In this document: piece after piece, positions 10,736-22,518 of the stretch
Position numbering within the stretch: position 1 is the first letter of the stretch
Layout of the letters: each line of letters opens with the position of its first letter
Assembly: GCA_034770075.1 (NCBI GenBank)
Contig: CM068385.1
Coordinates: 51,406,746-51,470,745, forward strand
Reading direction: 5' to 3'
Length of the DNA: 64,000 nt
Source: Aralia elata
Taxonomy: Eukaryota > Streptophyta > Magnoliopsida > Apiales > Araliaceae
Program-made: the position numbers and the translations under genes
Notes under the pieces: model-generated
Databases searched by the model: none
Told to the model about the DNA's origin: nothing
The model's input: only the letters and a program-made list of their open reading frames with translations

Positions 10736-13700
10736 TAAAGCCAATCGACATGATATCTAATACCCTTCTTCTCTAAGTGACTATCATCCTGATGTTGGAT
10801 AAAGCTTCAGTAAATGGATATGCAATGTTGTTCTTGAGAGTCCACTATCTCTATAGAGACTTCTCCTCTTTCCATGATTTCTCTAATCAAATGAAAGTAC
10901 CGCAACACATGTTTGAATCCAAGATGAGACTTAGGAACTATTCCTAGTTCTGTAATGAACTTTTCATCCAAACAATCAACTTGCAGCTTCATTTACAGCT
11001 ATATACTTTGTCTTTGTCACTAAACCAACAACTTTTTGCTGTTTGGAACTTTTCCAATTCACTGCACCACCATTCAAGGTAACGATTTACCCTAAAGTGG
11101 ATTTGTTATCGTCTTGGTCAGTCTGAAAAACTTGAGTATGTTTAACCCTCTAGTTTTAATTCAGACCCACCATGAATCATGATCACATCCTCAATACCTT
11201 AAACATGTTTTTCACTGTCTTATAGTGATCTTCTCCAAAATATGATTGATCAACATCATGCCTTGTATATTCATTGCATACATGATAGTTAACTCATGCC
11301 ATCTCTTTTTCATTGAGGACAATTTAAAGAGATACACTCTATGGCTCATCAATATGAGATCTCTCTTGGAGTTTGCCATGCTAAACGCCTTTAGCATAGA
11401 ATGAATATACATTCCTTGGGTTAAGCCGATCATCCTTTTAAATCTATCTATATAGATTTATATCCCCAATTTATAGGATGCTCCTCCCAAGTTATTCATG
11501 GAGGAATGTTTAGACAATTTTATCTTTACTAAGTGTAGCATTGGTGTATCATTCCTTATCAATAGTATATCAACATATAATACTAGGAATGTCACAGCGC
11601 TCCCACTGACCCTTTTATACCCACTAGGTTCATTCTCGTTTTTGATAAAATTAAACTCTTTTGGTTGTCTCATCAAAATGAATGTTTCATCTTTGAGAAG
11701 CTTGCTTCAATCCATAAATGGATCGTTGTAGCTTACATACACGATTTACTTCAACCTTTGAAACAAATTCTTCTGGTTATATCATATATACATTCTCCTC
11801 AAGTCTTCATTGAGGAAGGACGTCTCCACATCCATTTGCCAGATTTCGTAATAATAAGCTGCAATCACAAGCAAAATCCAAATGGACTTGAGCATTACCC
11901 GGTAATAAGGTTTTATCACAGTCAACTCCTTGACTTTATTTGAAACCTTTTAAACAGGTCTGGTCTTATAGGTCTCCACCTTGCCATTTGCCCAGTCTTT
12001 CTCTTAAAGACCCAATTTCACTCTATAGGCAATATGCCTTTCAGTGGAGTAACCAGAGTCCATACTTGGTTCTCATACTTGGAGTCCATTTTGGATTTTA
12101 TGGCCATCTGCCATTTCTTTGAGTGTTTACTACTCAAAGCCTCATCGTATATAACTGGATCATCATCCTCTATAATGCGTACCTCATCATCATCCCCTAT
12201 GATGAATCCATACCTCTTAGGTATCTTCGGCACTCTTCCAGATTTACGATTCGATTGTGGTACAATAGGTCTATCTACAGATTCCTCGGTTTGACTTAAA
12301 GGGCTTTGTGGTTCTTGAACTCCTTCAAGATCTATTACTCTCCCACTAGCACCTTCAATGATAAACACCTTCATCCAAGAAGGCAGCGTGTTTCGCAATA
12401 AACACCTTTTTCTTAGTAGGATTATGGAACTCTTATCCTAAACTTACTTTAGGAAGTTCCACAAATCTGCACTTGTCAGATTTTTGTCCCAAGCTTATCC
12501 TTTTGAAACTTTTTCACATAAGCTGGACAACCCTTTATCTTAACTTACTTAAGACTAAGAATCCTCCCTATCCATAACTTTTATGGAGTCTTGGGGCCGA
12601 ATTTTGTGGTTGCCTTATTTTGTAAATATACAGTCGTTTTTAGGGCATAACCCCATATGGATACTGGAATGTCGGTAAAAATCATTATGGACTGCACCAT
12701 GTCCAATAAGGTACGATTTCTCCTTTTAGATACACCAATCAATTATTGTGTATCATGAAGCGTCCATTATGAGAAAATACCATTTTGAGATGATCTAGAA
12801 ACTCATTGTACAAGTATTTTTTCCTCGATCTGATCGACGAATCTTAATACTTTGTCAATTTGTTTCACTTCTGAATTCTTTGAACCTTTCAAATGATTCA
12901 ACCTTGTATTTCATCAAATACACATATTCAACTCTTTGAATGATCATCTCCTTTTCTTTTACTAGTTTGTTCAATTTACAAAATTATTTTTCTTGTAACT
13001 CAAGTTTACAAAGTCCATCAAGTAATCTTCCAGTTTCAAGCAAAACATTATCATTATAAATAGAACAACAATTGTTTTTAAATATAATACCAAAACCTTC
13101 TTTGTCCAACAACGAAAGTAATAATGTTTCTAAAGAGAACTGGAACATAATAACAACTTATTAACTTAATAGACTTACCCGTAGGCAACGCTAAACTATA
13201 AGTTCCTACGGCAAATGTAGCAACCATTGCTCCATTCTCCGCACGTATGATTACTTACTCTTTGTTTAGCTTTCTACTTCTGCTAAGTCTCTACATTGGA
13301 TTGCATACGTGAGAACTATAGCCGATATCCAATACCCAAGTAGAACCTTGACTTACAAAAAGATTTATTTCAATCATGAACAAACCTATATCTGTAATCG
13401 AAGCTTCATTAAGCTTCTTCTGGTTAGCCTCTGCAAGATGCTCCATACAATTTCCTTTCCAGTGTATAGGCTTATTGCAGTGGAAGCAAACTCTTTTGCT
13501 ATCCGCATCAGTTTTGTTCTTATTATCCTTTGTTTTTGCCTTTCCTTATACCTTCTATGAATTTTTCTTCTTTTTAAAAGATCCTTTGGCCCCTACCAAT
13601 AAGACTTGGTCTTTCTTGATTGGAAAGTGACTCTCTACAGTTTTTAACATGTTTAAGCAACTCAGGCAGGCTGACATATAGCTTATTCATGTGGAAATTC

Positions 13701-14150
13701 ACAACAAATTGTGAGAAAGAGTCCGGAAGTGATTGCAAGATCAAATCTTGGATCAACTCTCCATTCAATACAAAATCCAGTTGTCCCAATAGTTCAATCA
13801 GACTAATCATTTTAGGACATTTCTCTGTACTATAGTGCCATCGGTTATTGTAGATCGGAAGAGCTCCTTAGATATCTGATATCTAATAGTCCTACTTTCC
13901 TCACAATTCAACTCCTTGAAGGTGCAGGAGTATAGTAGGAGCATCCATAGTTTCGTGTTGACGCTAAAGCTCATTACTCATGGATGCGAGCATGATGCAT
14001 TGAGCCACGGTGCATCATCTTGCCACTTTCTAAAAGTAGCAATCTCTTCCTCGGAGGCATTGTCTGCAACCATTGTAGGGATAGGCATATTAAAAACATA
14101 AGATAGCTTTTCAACTTTGAGAACTATTCTCAAATTCCTTAACCAGTCTG
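10736..14150 (-). pseudogene. Decayed gag-pol of Ty1/copia element D
   Basis: From right to left on the minus strand I recognise gag at 13574-13810 (LQSLPDSFSQFVVNFHMNK, a UBN2-type gag word), the linker and N-terminal reverse transcriptase at 12018-12398 (KWQMAIKSKMDS and NQVWTLV), the palm motif at 11458-11676 (LYVDILLI; the usual second aspartate is replaced), the RT/RNase H connection at 11212-11433 (MIGLTQGMYIHSML), and the RNase H end at 10807-10992 (LGFKHVLRYFHLIREI). Order and spacing fit copia. Stops and frameshifts separate every piece, and integrase is hard to see between about 12400 and 13500. The element is dead. Only one LTR is present in this window. Confidence 0.85.
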
Positions 14151-15715
14151 TGTAATTCGGTCTGATTAATTAACATCTAATATGCTTCGCAGTGATAGTG
14201 AATTAGACATTGCAAAATTCTGTAAATGAATTAACAATACTTTAGCATACATTCATTTTATTAATTATCAAAATAAATTAGGTCTTTATTTAAATTGGTA
14301 TCTCCCACTATTTTCATCAAACTATATTACCCTCAATATATATAGTTCGACAAATCTAATTAAAATTTGCTAGAATAAGAATCCCATTTTAAATGTATAT
14401 AGCCTTGTGTGACACAACATACGATATATAAATAAATAGGTAGACAACTATTGTCAATTACATCACTACGTAACTCATTGTATTTTTCCTTTTAGATTAT
14501 TTTGATCAAGTGTGACACATCCGAATCAAAATTATCCAAGTTAAGTCCAATCTAGCACTTCCATATATTCAAAAGAAAACATTATTCTTGTGTGACACAA
14601 CAAAACAACATCGTTCAGTCTATTTATAAGCATTAAATGTGATAAAATAACATCTCAAAAAATTAAGATAAGCCTTGTGTGACACAACAAACTTATAATG
14701 ATCAATTGATACTCTATCGTTTTATCATGCTAGAAGGCGACGTTCAATATTCTAAATATTTTTGAACGCTTAGGACTTAATATGATTTCTTTGAGAGGTT
14801 TGTTATTATTAGTCTCATCTTGTTTATCGCGCATGCACATATATATATAAAATACGCGTCATATTAATTAACATGCGAAGCATGTTGGATAATATATAAT
14901 ATATACATAGTTAGCATGCACATATAAAATATTATATTCTACTCGGATTGATTATGAACTTTTATTCTAGTTTGGTTCACTAGAGCCACCAAGTGAACCA
15001 AAAGGTCAAACCTAGGGTGCAAGAATTAAATTTGAATATAACTATTACATTTAAACCCGGGCTCCATTACAAATGGATCTTCAAGCGCTCCTTGCTCCTT
15101 TGTCTCCAATTCTTCAAAATAATTCTAACTAATCCTATTACATAAACTATTTACAATAAATAGAAACCTTGATCAACAGTCAAGGGGAAGTACATAGGAG
15201 GGATATAGAATTTACATTAAGAAAAAAATTAGAGAAGACGAGGTACGCAGACCCCATTTATAAAAACTCATTCATTCAAGCATCCTCTAAAATAAATCCA
15301 ATCACACATTGGTCAATAGTCCATAATCAATCCCTTTTATTCTCATACATATCTCCATATGCATCAATAAATTACATTCATCTCATGAATAATAAAATCA
15401 TTCCATATATGCATTGATATCATTTAACAGGCAATTATAGTTAGTAAGAAATCCAATACCAAATCAAATTAGTTTGCATGAAATCCAATTTCAATTAAAA
15501 TAAACATCTTTATTTTAATCCAATTCCAAATCAAAATAAACTCCTTTATTTTTAATTTAGAATTACTAAAAAAACATGAAATTCATTTTCAATTAAAATA
15601 AACCTTTTATCTTAATTTAAAATTAATGAAATAAATAAAAATTAATTTGTTTTTTTATTTCCTGCGAAGTGGCGCTGCGGCGCCGAGAATAAACTAGGAT
15701 CGGGCGTTGCAGCGC
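14151..15715 (-). other. Untranslated leader of copia D and an unassigned LTR-like stretch
   Basis: There is no credible gene. At 14405, 14588 and 14675 the 13-bp dyad TTGTGTGACACAA recurs, with a degenerate fourth copy near 14510. This fits a repeated leader motif of element D. From about 15430 the sequence becomes A/T-homopolymer rich and ends in two GC-rich 14-bp cores at 15671-15684 and 15703-15716. The words before them resemble those before the array in LTR H (TTATTTCCTG), so the last 280 bp may be an LTR fragment of another element. The Athila LTR begins inside the second core. Confidence 0.4.
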
Positions 15716-15716
15716 T
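15671..15716. repeat. Pair of 14-bp GC dyad cores 32 bp apart
   Basis: GGCGCTGCGGCGCC (15671-15684; arms GGCGC/GCGCC) and GGCGTTGCAGCGCT (15703-15716) are separated by 18 bp. The second core shares its last base with the first base of the Athila 1 LTR. Confidence 0.75.
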
Positions 15717-16987
15717 GATAAGTAGGTTTCATATCTACTTATTGGATACTATTCTGCTTCATTTGTTGCTTAACTAGTAGCTCCAAAGTATGTTTTCATG
15801 CATTTTTTTCTCTTCTTTTTGGTATCGCTTCATTATTTACGTTCTATGGCTTTTGCACAGTTTTTGGTTAATTTGACACGAGTTATGATGCATTTGTTGT
15901 TTGGGAGCTAAATGAATAATTATTGCTTGCACAGTGCGCGAGAATCGAGAAAACAGACTAGGTACAACAGTGCAGCAACAGACTGACAAACGGCGCAACT
16001 GCGCCCATTTTGACTTGGAAGCCGGCGCAGCTACGCCCTGCGCCCAGTAGCTTCCAGCGTAGCTGCGCCCAGCTTGGCCTTGAGGCCAGCGCAGCTGCGC
16101 CCTCCCTTTTCCTGCTGAAGCCCTCAGCGCAGCTGCGCCAATTTTGCAAAGGATTCCGGCGCAGCTGCGCCTGTCGCCAGCCGGCCATGTAGACACGTTC
16201 CAAACAGCGAAGCAGCACTACCAAAAATTAATTCTTGGGATTATAATGAATCTTTTGCATTGCTGAAAATTGAAATGCTTCCTTATTATTGCTAGTTGGT
16301 TATGAAATGAATGTCTAGCATAATTTATACTAAATACTTAATTGCTTGATCACCAATTACCGTGATAATTTATATGGAATTGAGAAAGGAAATATAAATT
16401 GAGATCTGATTATGCTAGCATATGTTCATAATTTTTACATTCCTCGTGAGGTTATGTTTCGTGCTTAGGATAGAGATATACCGAAGCACCATATGTGGCC
16501 AATTGAGAACTTATACTTCAACCCTCTTGATTGTAATTCACATAGAGATATAGTGCGTTAGTCATCTAGGGTGTTCACATTCATTCTATCAATTGTGGAT
16601 TTAGTGCGATATAAATATGGTGCATCGAAAGGTGGTCATATTTTACATTCGTCTTTTCGACCAACATTCCATATTAATCAATTAGCAACAATAGGAAGCA
16701 TGGAAATCTAAGTTTGCAATAAGTGAAGTTATAATCCCTAACTCAAAAAAAATCTGTATTTATACAATAATAATTTGTTCTATTTATTTCTTTAATAATC
16801 ATTAGACAATTTCTTCATTGTACTCAACTGTTTAAAGAGACCGAAATAATTATAAAATCGGTGTTTGTAGTCATAAATGCAATTCTATTCCTCGTGGGAT
16901 CGATACTTTACTTACTTTATATTACTTGTGGATCACGTGCACTTGCGTGTATGAGTCATATTTGTTATACATACAAATATCCCAACA
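15716..16987 (+). repeat. 5' LTR of Athila element 1
   Basis: TGATAAGTAGG at 15716 to CCCAACA at 16987, followed after six bases by an Athila-type primer site. The 3' part (16300-16987) carries the typical Athila U5 words, including GATCGATACTTTACTTACT and CTTGCGTGTAT. The LTR contains a six-unit GC dyad array at 15992-16171. No second copy of this LTR occurs in the window, so neither the flanking duplication nor the age can be read. Confidence 0.8.
15992..16171. repeat. GC dyad array 1: six 14-bp cores, 32-bp period
   Basis: Cores start at 15992, 16024, 16056, 16088, 16126 and 16158. The consensus is RGCGCAGCTGCGCC, whose central GCGCAGCTGCGC is a perfect palindrome. Spacers are 18, 18, 18, 24 and 18 bp. 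Overlapping ORFs on both strands here are by-products of the repeat and I do not call them. Confidence 0.95.
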
Positions 16988-16993
16988 AGTTTT

Positions 16994-17011
16994 TGGCGTC
17001 GTTGACGGTGA
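16994..17011 (+). other. Primer-binding site of Athila 1 (tRNA-Asp type, mutated)
   Basis: TGGCGTCGTTGACGGTGA differs at three places from the intact Athila site TGGCGCCGTTGCCGGGGA at 45743. Its position just after the LTR and its sequence fix the Athila/Tat affiliation. Confidence 0.85.
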
Positions 17012-17138
17012 ATTGCAATTGCGTTTATAACTTTCATCATCAGTTTAAATTAGATTGGTTTTAGTTAAACAAAATCTGTTCTTGTCTTAATTCTATTTTA
17101 TTTTCTTTTACATTGTCATAGGTACTATTGAGTGGTGT

Positions 17139-18680
17139 ATGCATACTCGATCGAAGAATCCTGACCTATTGCCTTACGTGGATAACATTGAGAAGAGGCT
17201 TCAACAGTCAAGAAAGTGTATTGAAAATACTCTGGAGAATCTAGACCAACCACAAGCAATGGCGGGAGAAGCACAAAAAGCATTGAGAGATTATGCTACG
17301 CCAAGGATCAATGAATTGCAATCAAGTATCTCAAGGCCGGCCATAACAGCCAATTCCTTTGAAATCAAACCAGGAACTATCCATATGATCCAAAATTCTG
17401 TCCAATTTGGGGGAACGGCGGTTGACGATCCAAATGAGCACTTGATGAGCTTTCTAGAGATCTGTGATACATTCAAATTCAGTGGAATTTCAGAAGATGT
17501 AGTGAGATTGCGGTTATTCCCATTCACATTGAGGGATAAATCAAAAAGTTGGCTACACTCACTACCACCGGGATCTATCACGACTTGGCAAGATTTGGCG
17601 CAGAAATTCTTAGCAAAATTCTTTCCACCAGCCAAAACTGCTAAGTTGAGAAATGACATCTCCTCATATGAGCAACATCATGGAGAATCCTTGTATGAAA
17701 CTTGGGATCGGTACAAGGAACTATTGAGAAAGTGTCCACATCACGGTTTGCTACAATGGATGCAACTTAACACATTTTACAATGGGTTGAATATCCACAC
17801 ACGGGCAGGCATTGATGCAGCTTCGGGAGGAGCATTCATGGCCAAGAATTATGATGAAGCTTATGAACTTTTAGAGACCATGGCTACAAATAATTATCAA
17901 TGGCTAACTTCTAGATCCAGCCAACCAAAAATAGCAGGGATACTGGATGTTGACACAGCCACATCACTTCAAGCCCAAATATCTGCTATAGCCAAAACGT
18001 TTGATAACCTCTATGAAGGAAAGGGGCAGCAAGTTCCCATGATTTGTGAGCTTTGTGCAGGTTCACACTCTTCTGACCAATGTGCCATCAACTCCGAATC
18101 CGTGCATTTCATGAGCAACTATCAGCGGTCAGTGAATCAATATCAAAACAATTACAATCCGGGGAATAGGAATCATCCTAACTTCTCATGGAGCAACCAT
18201 CAAGATTATCCACAAGCTCCAAAACCTCACAATCCTCCGGGGTTCCACAATCAGCAACAAGTTACAGCTACTGATAAGAGGGTTGCTGATATGAATGAAA
18301 GGTTGGAAAGATACATGGCCAAAACTGATAAGTTGGAGCAAGGCCAAGCATTGGGGTTCAAGAATTTAGAAAACCAAATGAGTCAATTGTTCAGCTTATT
18401 ATCTAATAGACCTCAGGGGACTCTTCCTAGCGACATAGAAATCAATCCAAGGAGAAATGGAAAGGAGCAATGCCAAGCTATCACCCTCAGAAGTGGGAAG
18501 CAAACTCTGCCACCAGCGCAGCTGCGCCCATTTCACAGAAGAATCCAGCACAGCTGCGCCCTTCTCCAGAGGTTGATCCTGCCGGCGCAGCTGCGCCCAT
18601 TGTGCAAGGGGAGCCAGCGCAGCTGCGCCCTTCCCCAGAAACTGACTCTGCTGAAATTTTTGGAGAGGAAGATAGCATAG
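17139..18680 (+). CDS. gag: Athila-type gag polyprotein (513 codons)
   Basis: This is the capsid/nucleocapsid precursor that packages the element RNA in cytoplasmic particles. The first ATG after the primer site is used (MHTRSK), the usual Athila start. The retrotransposon gag domain lies at about residues 90-240 (FPFTLRDKSKSWLHSLP, then TFYNGL). A zinc-knuckle-like CELCAGSHSSDQC follows near residue 305 and a glutamine-rich coiled region near 370-430. The conserved end word ITLRSGKQ is at about residue 447. After this the frame runs into the GC dyad array and leaves gag homology. Protease and RT continue in another frame from within the array. The ORF is open, but its last 60 residues are repeat-encoded and unlike gag. 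Confidence 0.88.
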   Translation: MHTRSKNPDLLPYVDNIEKRLQQSRKCIENTLENLDQPQAMAGEAQKALRDYATPRINELQSSISRPAITANSFEIKPGTIHMIQNSVQFGGTAVDDPNEHLMSFLEICDTFKFSGISEDVVRLRLFPFTLRDKSKSWLHSLPPGSITTWQDLAQKFLAKFFPPAKTAKLRNDISSYEQHHGESLYETWDRYKELLRKCPHHGLLQWMQLNTFYNGLNIHTRAGIDAASGGAFMAKNYDEAYELLETMATNNYQWLTSRSSQPKIAGILDVDTATSLQAQISAIAKTFDNLYEGKGQQVPMICELCAGSHSSDQCAINSESVHFMSNYQRSVNQYQNNYNPGNRNHPNFSWSNHQDYPQAPKPHNPPGFHNQQQVTATDKRVADMNERLERYMAKTDKLEQGQALGFKNLENQMSQLFSLLSNRPQGTLPSDIEINPRRNGKEQCQAITLRSGKQTLPPAQLRPFHRRIQHSCALLQRLILPAQLRPLCKGSQRSCALPQKLTLLKFLERKIA

Positions 18681-21600
18681 AGAAATCTGAGCCCACATCA
18701 ATAAAAAGCACAGAAAAGACTCAACCCCCTCCCACCAGATATTATACACTAGTTCCGTACCCTCAGAGGCAGCAAAAGCAGAAATTGGATAAACAATTCT
18801 CTAAGTTTCTTAAGGTTTTCAAAAAGCTTCAAATCAATATACCATTTGCAGAAGCCTTGGAGCAAATGCCGAGCTATGCCAAGTTCATGAAGGGGATTCT
18901 GTCAAGGAAGAGGAAATTGCAATATTTTAAAATTGTAGCTTTGACAGAAGAATGCAGTGCGGTATTACAAAGAAAGCTACCTCCAAAGTTAAAGGATCCG
19001 GGCAGTTTCACCATTCCTTGCACCATTGGAGACATGTCATTCAAGAAATGCTTATGTGATCTTGGTGCGAGCATTAATCTCATGCCATTGTCCGTCTTTA
19101 CTCAGTTGGGATTACCAGCACCCAAGCCAACAAATGTCTCTCTTCAGCTAGCGGATCGTTCAGTCACCTACCCGAGAGGAATAGTGGAAGATGTTCTTGT
19201 TAAGGTTGATAAGTTCATATTCCCAACTGACTTCATAATCCTAGATTTCGAGGAAGACAAGGATATTCCCATCATACTTGGGAGGCCGTTTTTAGCTACC
19301 GGGAGAACTCTCATTGATGTGCAAAATGGAGAATTGACAATGAGGGTTCAAGACCAAGAAGTCACCTTTAATGTCTTTAAAGCTATGAAATTCCCGGCCG
19401 AAGAGGAAGATTGTTTCCGAGTGGATATCATTGAATGTGTTGTGACCGAAGAATTCATAAAAGCCACACATAGTGACTTACTTGAGATGACACTGACAGG
19501 AGATATCGACTTGGACGAGCCCGAAAATTGTGAGTATGTTCATTTTCTAGATGCAATATCCAGGATGGCAAAGTTCAAAGTACCAATTGAGCCCTTGAAA
19601 AGCTCAAATGAATCCTCATCTCATTTGAAACCGTCTAGAGAGGTACCTCTTAAACTTGAGCTTAAGCCCTTGCCTAATCACCTCAGGTATGCATATCTAG
19701 GCACTTCACATACTTTACCTGTCATTATTTCTTCTGCACTAACCTCTTTACAGGAAGGCAAGCTGATAAGAATCCTTCGAGAATTCCAAGGAGCTATTGG
19801 TTGGACCATCACCGATATAAATAGAATTAGCCCCTCGGTCTGCATGCATAAAATTCTGATGGAAGATGACAGCAAGCCTACCATAGAGCATCAAAGAAGG
19901 CTGAACCCCATCATGAAAGAGGTGGTCAAAGCAAAAATTCTAAAATGGCTAGACGTTGGGATCATCTACCCCATCTCTGATAGTCCGTGAGTGAGTCCTG
20001 TGCAGTGTGTACCAAAGAAGGGAGGAATAACTGTGGTAAGAAATGAGAACAACGAGTTGATACCTACTCGAACAGTCACGTGATGGAGAGTCTGTATGGA
20101 CTATCGAAAGCTCAACAAAGCCACGAGGAAAGATCACTTCCCACTTCCATTTATAGATCAAATGTTGGACAGACTAGCAGGGCATGAATACTACTGTTTG
20201 CTTGACGGATATTCTGGTTATAATCAAATTGCCATCGCTCCAGAGGATCAAGAGAAGACAACTTTTACTTGTCCATATGGAACTTTTGCATTCAGGCGGA
20301 TGTCCTTCGGTCTATGTAATGCTCCAGCCACATTTCAACGGTGCATGATGGCAATATTTTCTGATATGGTAGAAATCAATATGGTGGTTTTCATGGATGA
20401 ATTTTCAGTGTTTGGAAATTCCTTCGACAGCTGTCTAGAGAATTTGATCATGGTACTAAAGAGATGTGTGGAAACAAACCTTGTGCTTAATTGGGAGAAA
20501 TGTCACTTCATGGTTCAAGAAGGAATAATATTGGGACACAAAATCTCAGTAAAAGGTTTGGAAGTGGATAAAGCAAAATTAGAAACCATCGAGAAATTGC
20601 CTCCACCAACTTCTGTAAAGGGAGTTCGGAGTTTTTTGGGCCATGATGGGTTCTACCGCAGATTTATCAAAGACTTCTCCAAAATCACAAAACCCCTGTG
20701 CAATCTATTGGAAAAGGATGTCCCATTCATATTCGATGAAAACTGCTTAGCAGCCTTTGAGTTGTTGAAAAAGAAGTTGACAACATCACATGTGATAGTG
20801 GCACCGGACTGGTCTCTACCATTTGAGCTTATGTGTGATGCTAGTGATTACGCTGTGGGCGTGGTATTGGGACAGCGCAGAGATAAGGTTGTACATGCAG
20901 TCTACTACGCCAGAAAAACACTCTCAGACGCCCAAATGAATTACACCACCACCGAGAAGGAACTACTCGCTGTTGTTTATGCATTCAACAAGTTCCGGTC
21001 CTATCTCATTGGAACAAAGGTAGTGGTGTACACTGACCATGCAGCGATCCGATATTTGATTTCAAAGAAAGATGTCAAACCAAGATTAATCAGGTGGATC
21101 CTTTTGCTCCAAGAATTTGACTTGGAAATAAAGGACAAGAAAGGCACGGAGAACCTTGTAGCTGATCATCTCTCCAGATTAGACAATCCGGAGCGGGAAG
21201 GTAAAGATAAGGCTGAAATAAACGATTGTTTCCCTGATGAACAGTTATTTGCAGTAACATCTGAGATCCCATGGTTCGCTGATATTGTCAACTATCTTGT
21301 GAGTCATGTACTACCACCGGATCTAACGTCTCAGCAGAAGAAGAAATTTTTGCATAATGCAAAGAGATACATGCGGGACGAGCCTTACTTGTTCAAACAA
21401 TGTACAGATCTTGTGATCCGAAGGTGCATTCCCGATGTCGAGACCTCCAGTATATTGCATGCATGTCATTCTTCTCTGTATGGAGGCCATTATGGGACGC
21501 AAAGAACCGCAACTAAAGTACTCCAAGTCGGGTTCTATTGGCCCACTTTGTTCAAAGATGCCCACTAATTCATAAAGAATTGTGATCGATGCCAACGGGT

Positions 21601-22518
21601 GGGCAACATCTCCAACCGCAATGAAATGCCACTAAATGTAATCTTGGAGGTGGAAATCTTTGACGTATGGGACCATTCCCGTCATCATGCAACAATCTCT
21701 ATATCCTTCTTGCAGTTGATTATGTGTCCAAATGGGTGGAAGCTTCTGCTTTACCAACCAATGATGCTAAGGTGGTTCTTAGGTTCCTACAAAAGAGTAT
21801 TTTCACTAGATTTGGCACTCTACGAGCTATCATCAGTGATGAGGGGAGTCATTTCTGCAATAAACAGTTCACAGCCCTCCTAGCCAAATACAGAGTGAGG
21901 CACAGGATTGCCACGGCTTACCACCCGCAAACAAATGGGCAAGCCGAAGTGTCAAATAGAGAGGTCAAAAGAATTCTGGAGAAGATTGTTAATCCTTCCA
22001 GAAAAGACTGGTCATTAAAGCTAGATGAAGCATTATGGGCATATAGAACCGCCTATAAGACACCCCTCGGCATGTCTCCATACCATGTGGTCTACGGCAA
22101 AGCTTATCATCTTCCGGTTGAACTAGAGCACAAAGCTTATTGGGCGATCAAGAAGTTAAATTTCGACCCATCTGCAGCGGGAGAGAGGAGACTTCTACAG
22201 CTAAATGAACTTGATGAGTTTCGTTTACAAGCCTATGAGAATTCCAAACTCTACAAAGAAAAAGTAAAGAGATGGCACGACCGAAAAATCATCGAGAGAA
22301 AATTTGAACCGGGCCAAGCGGTCTTGCTATTCAACTCCAGGCTAAAATTGTTCCCGGGAAAGCTCAAATCCCGTTGGTCGGGTCCATTTACCATCACCGC
22401 TGTATTTCCACATGGAGCCGTCGAAATAATTGTAAAGGACAGTGAACAACCGTTCAAAGTGAATGGCCAACGGCTAAAACACTATTGGGGAGGCGAAGTC
22501 GATCGCCAAGAATCTTAA
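18470..22518 (+). pseudogene. pol: Athila 1 pol: protease, RT, RNase H, integrase; broken
   Basis: The enzyme polyprotein would process, copy and integrate the element. In order: protease with CDLGASINLMP (active-site Asp codon 19058); RT core from about 19900 with YRKLNKATRKDHFPLPF and YCLLDGYSGYNQI; RNase H near 20815-21180 (CDASDYAVG, TTTEKELLAVV, YTDHAAI); integrase with the HHCC zinc site near 21455-21590, then a DDE core and the C-terminal GPF region near 22380. Breaks: in-frame TGA at 19988-19990 and 20081-20083; the RT metal-binding pair reads FMDE where the family has FMDD (Glu codon 20399); TAA at 21566-21568; a deletion and frame change near 21666 that removes the segment with the first integrase Asp. 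Frame changes relative to gag lie in the GC array. The element is not autonomous. Confidence 0.92.
18515..18629. repeat. GC dyad array 2: four cores at the gag-pol junction
   Basis: Cores start at 18515, 18547, 18584 and 18616 (spacers 18, 23 and 18). The core is the same as in the LTR array. In the pol frame the array encodes two copies of a 23-residue unit with the words AAAPI and PAQLRPSPE. Confidence 0.95.

Noticed and set aside
15992..16171. CRISPR-like array of repeats and spacers
   Set aside because: The 14-bp repeat/18-bp spacer pattern looks superficially similar, but it lies in a plant LTR, units are too short, spacers resemble one another, and there are no cas genes.
15837..16224. 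Overlapping ORFs on both strands across the GC array
   Set aside because: They arise because the palindromic, stop-poor repeat is open in several frames. There is no start context or homology.
20391..20410. FMDE as a natural RT variant
   Set aside because: The element has several other inactivating lesions. A single-base change from the family FMDD is the simpler explanation.
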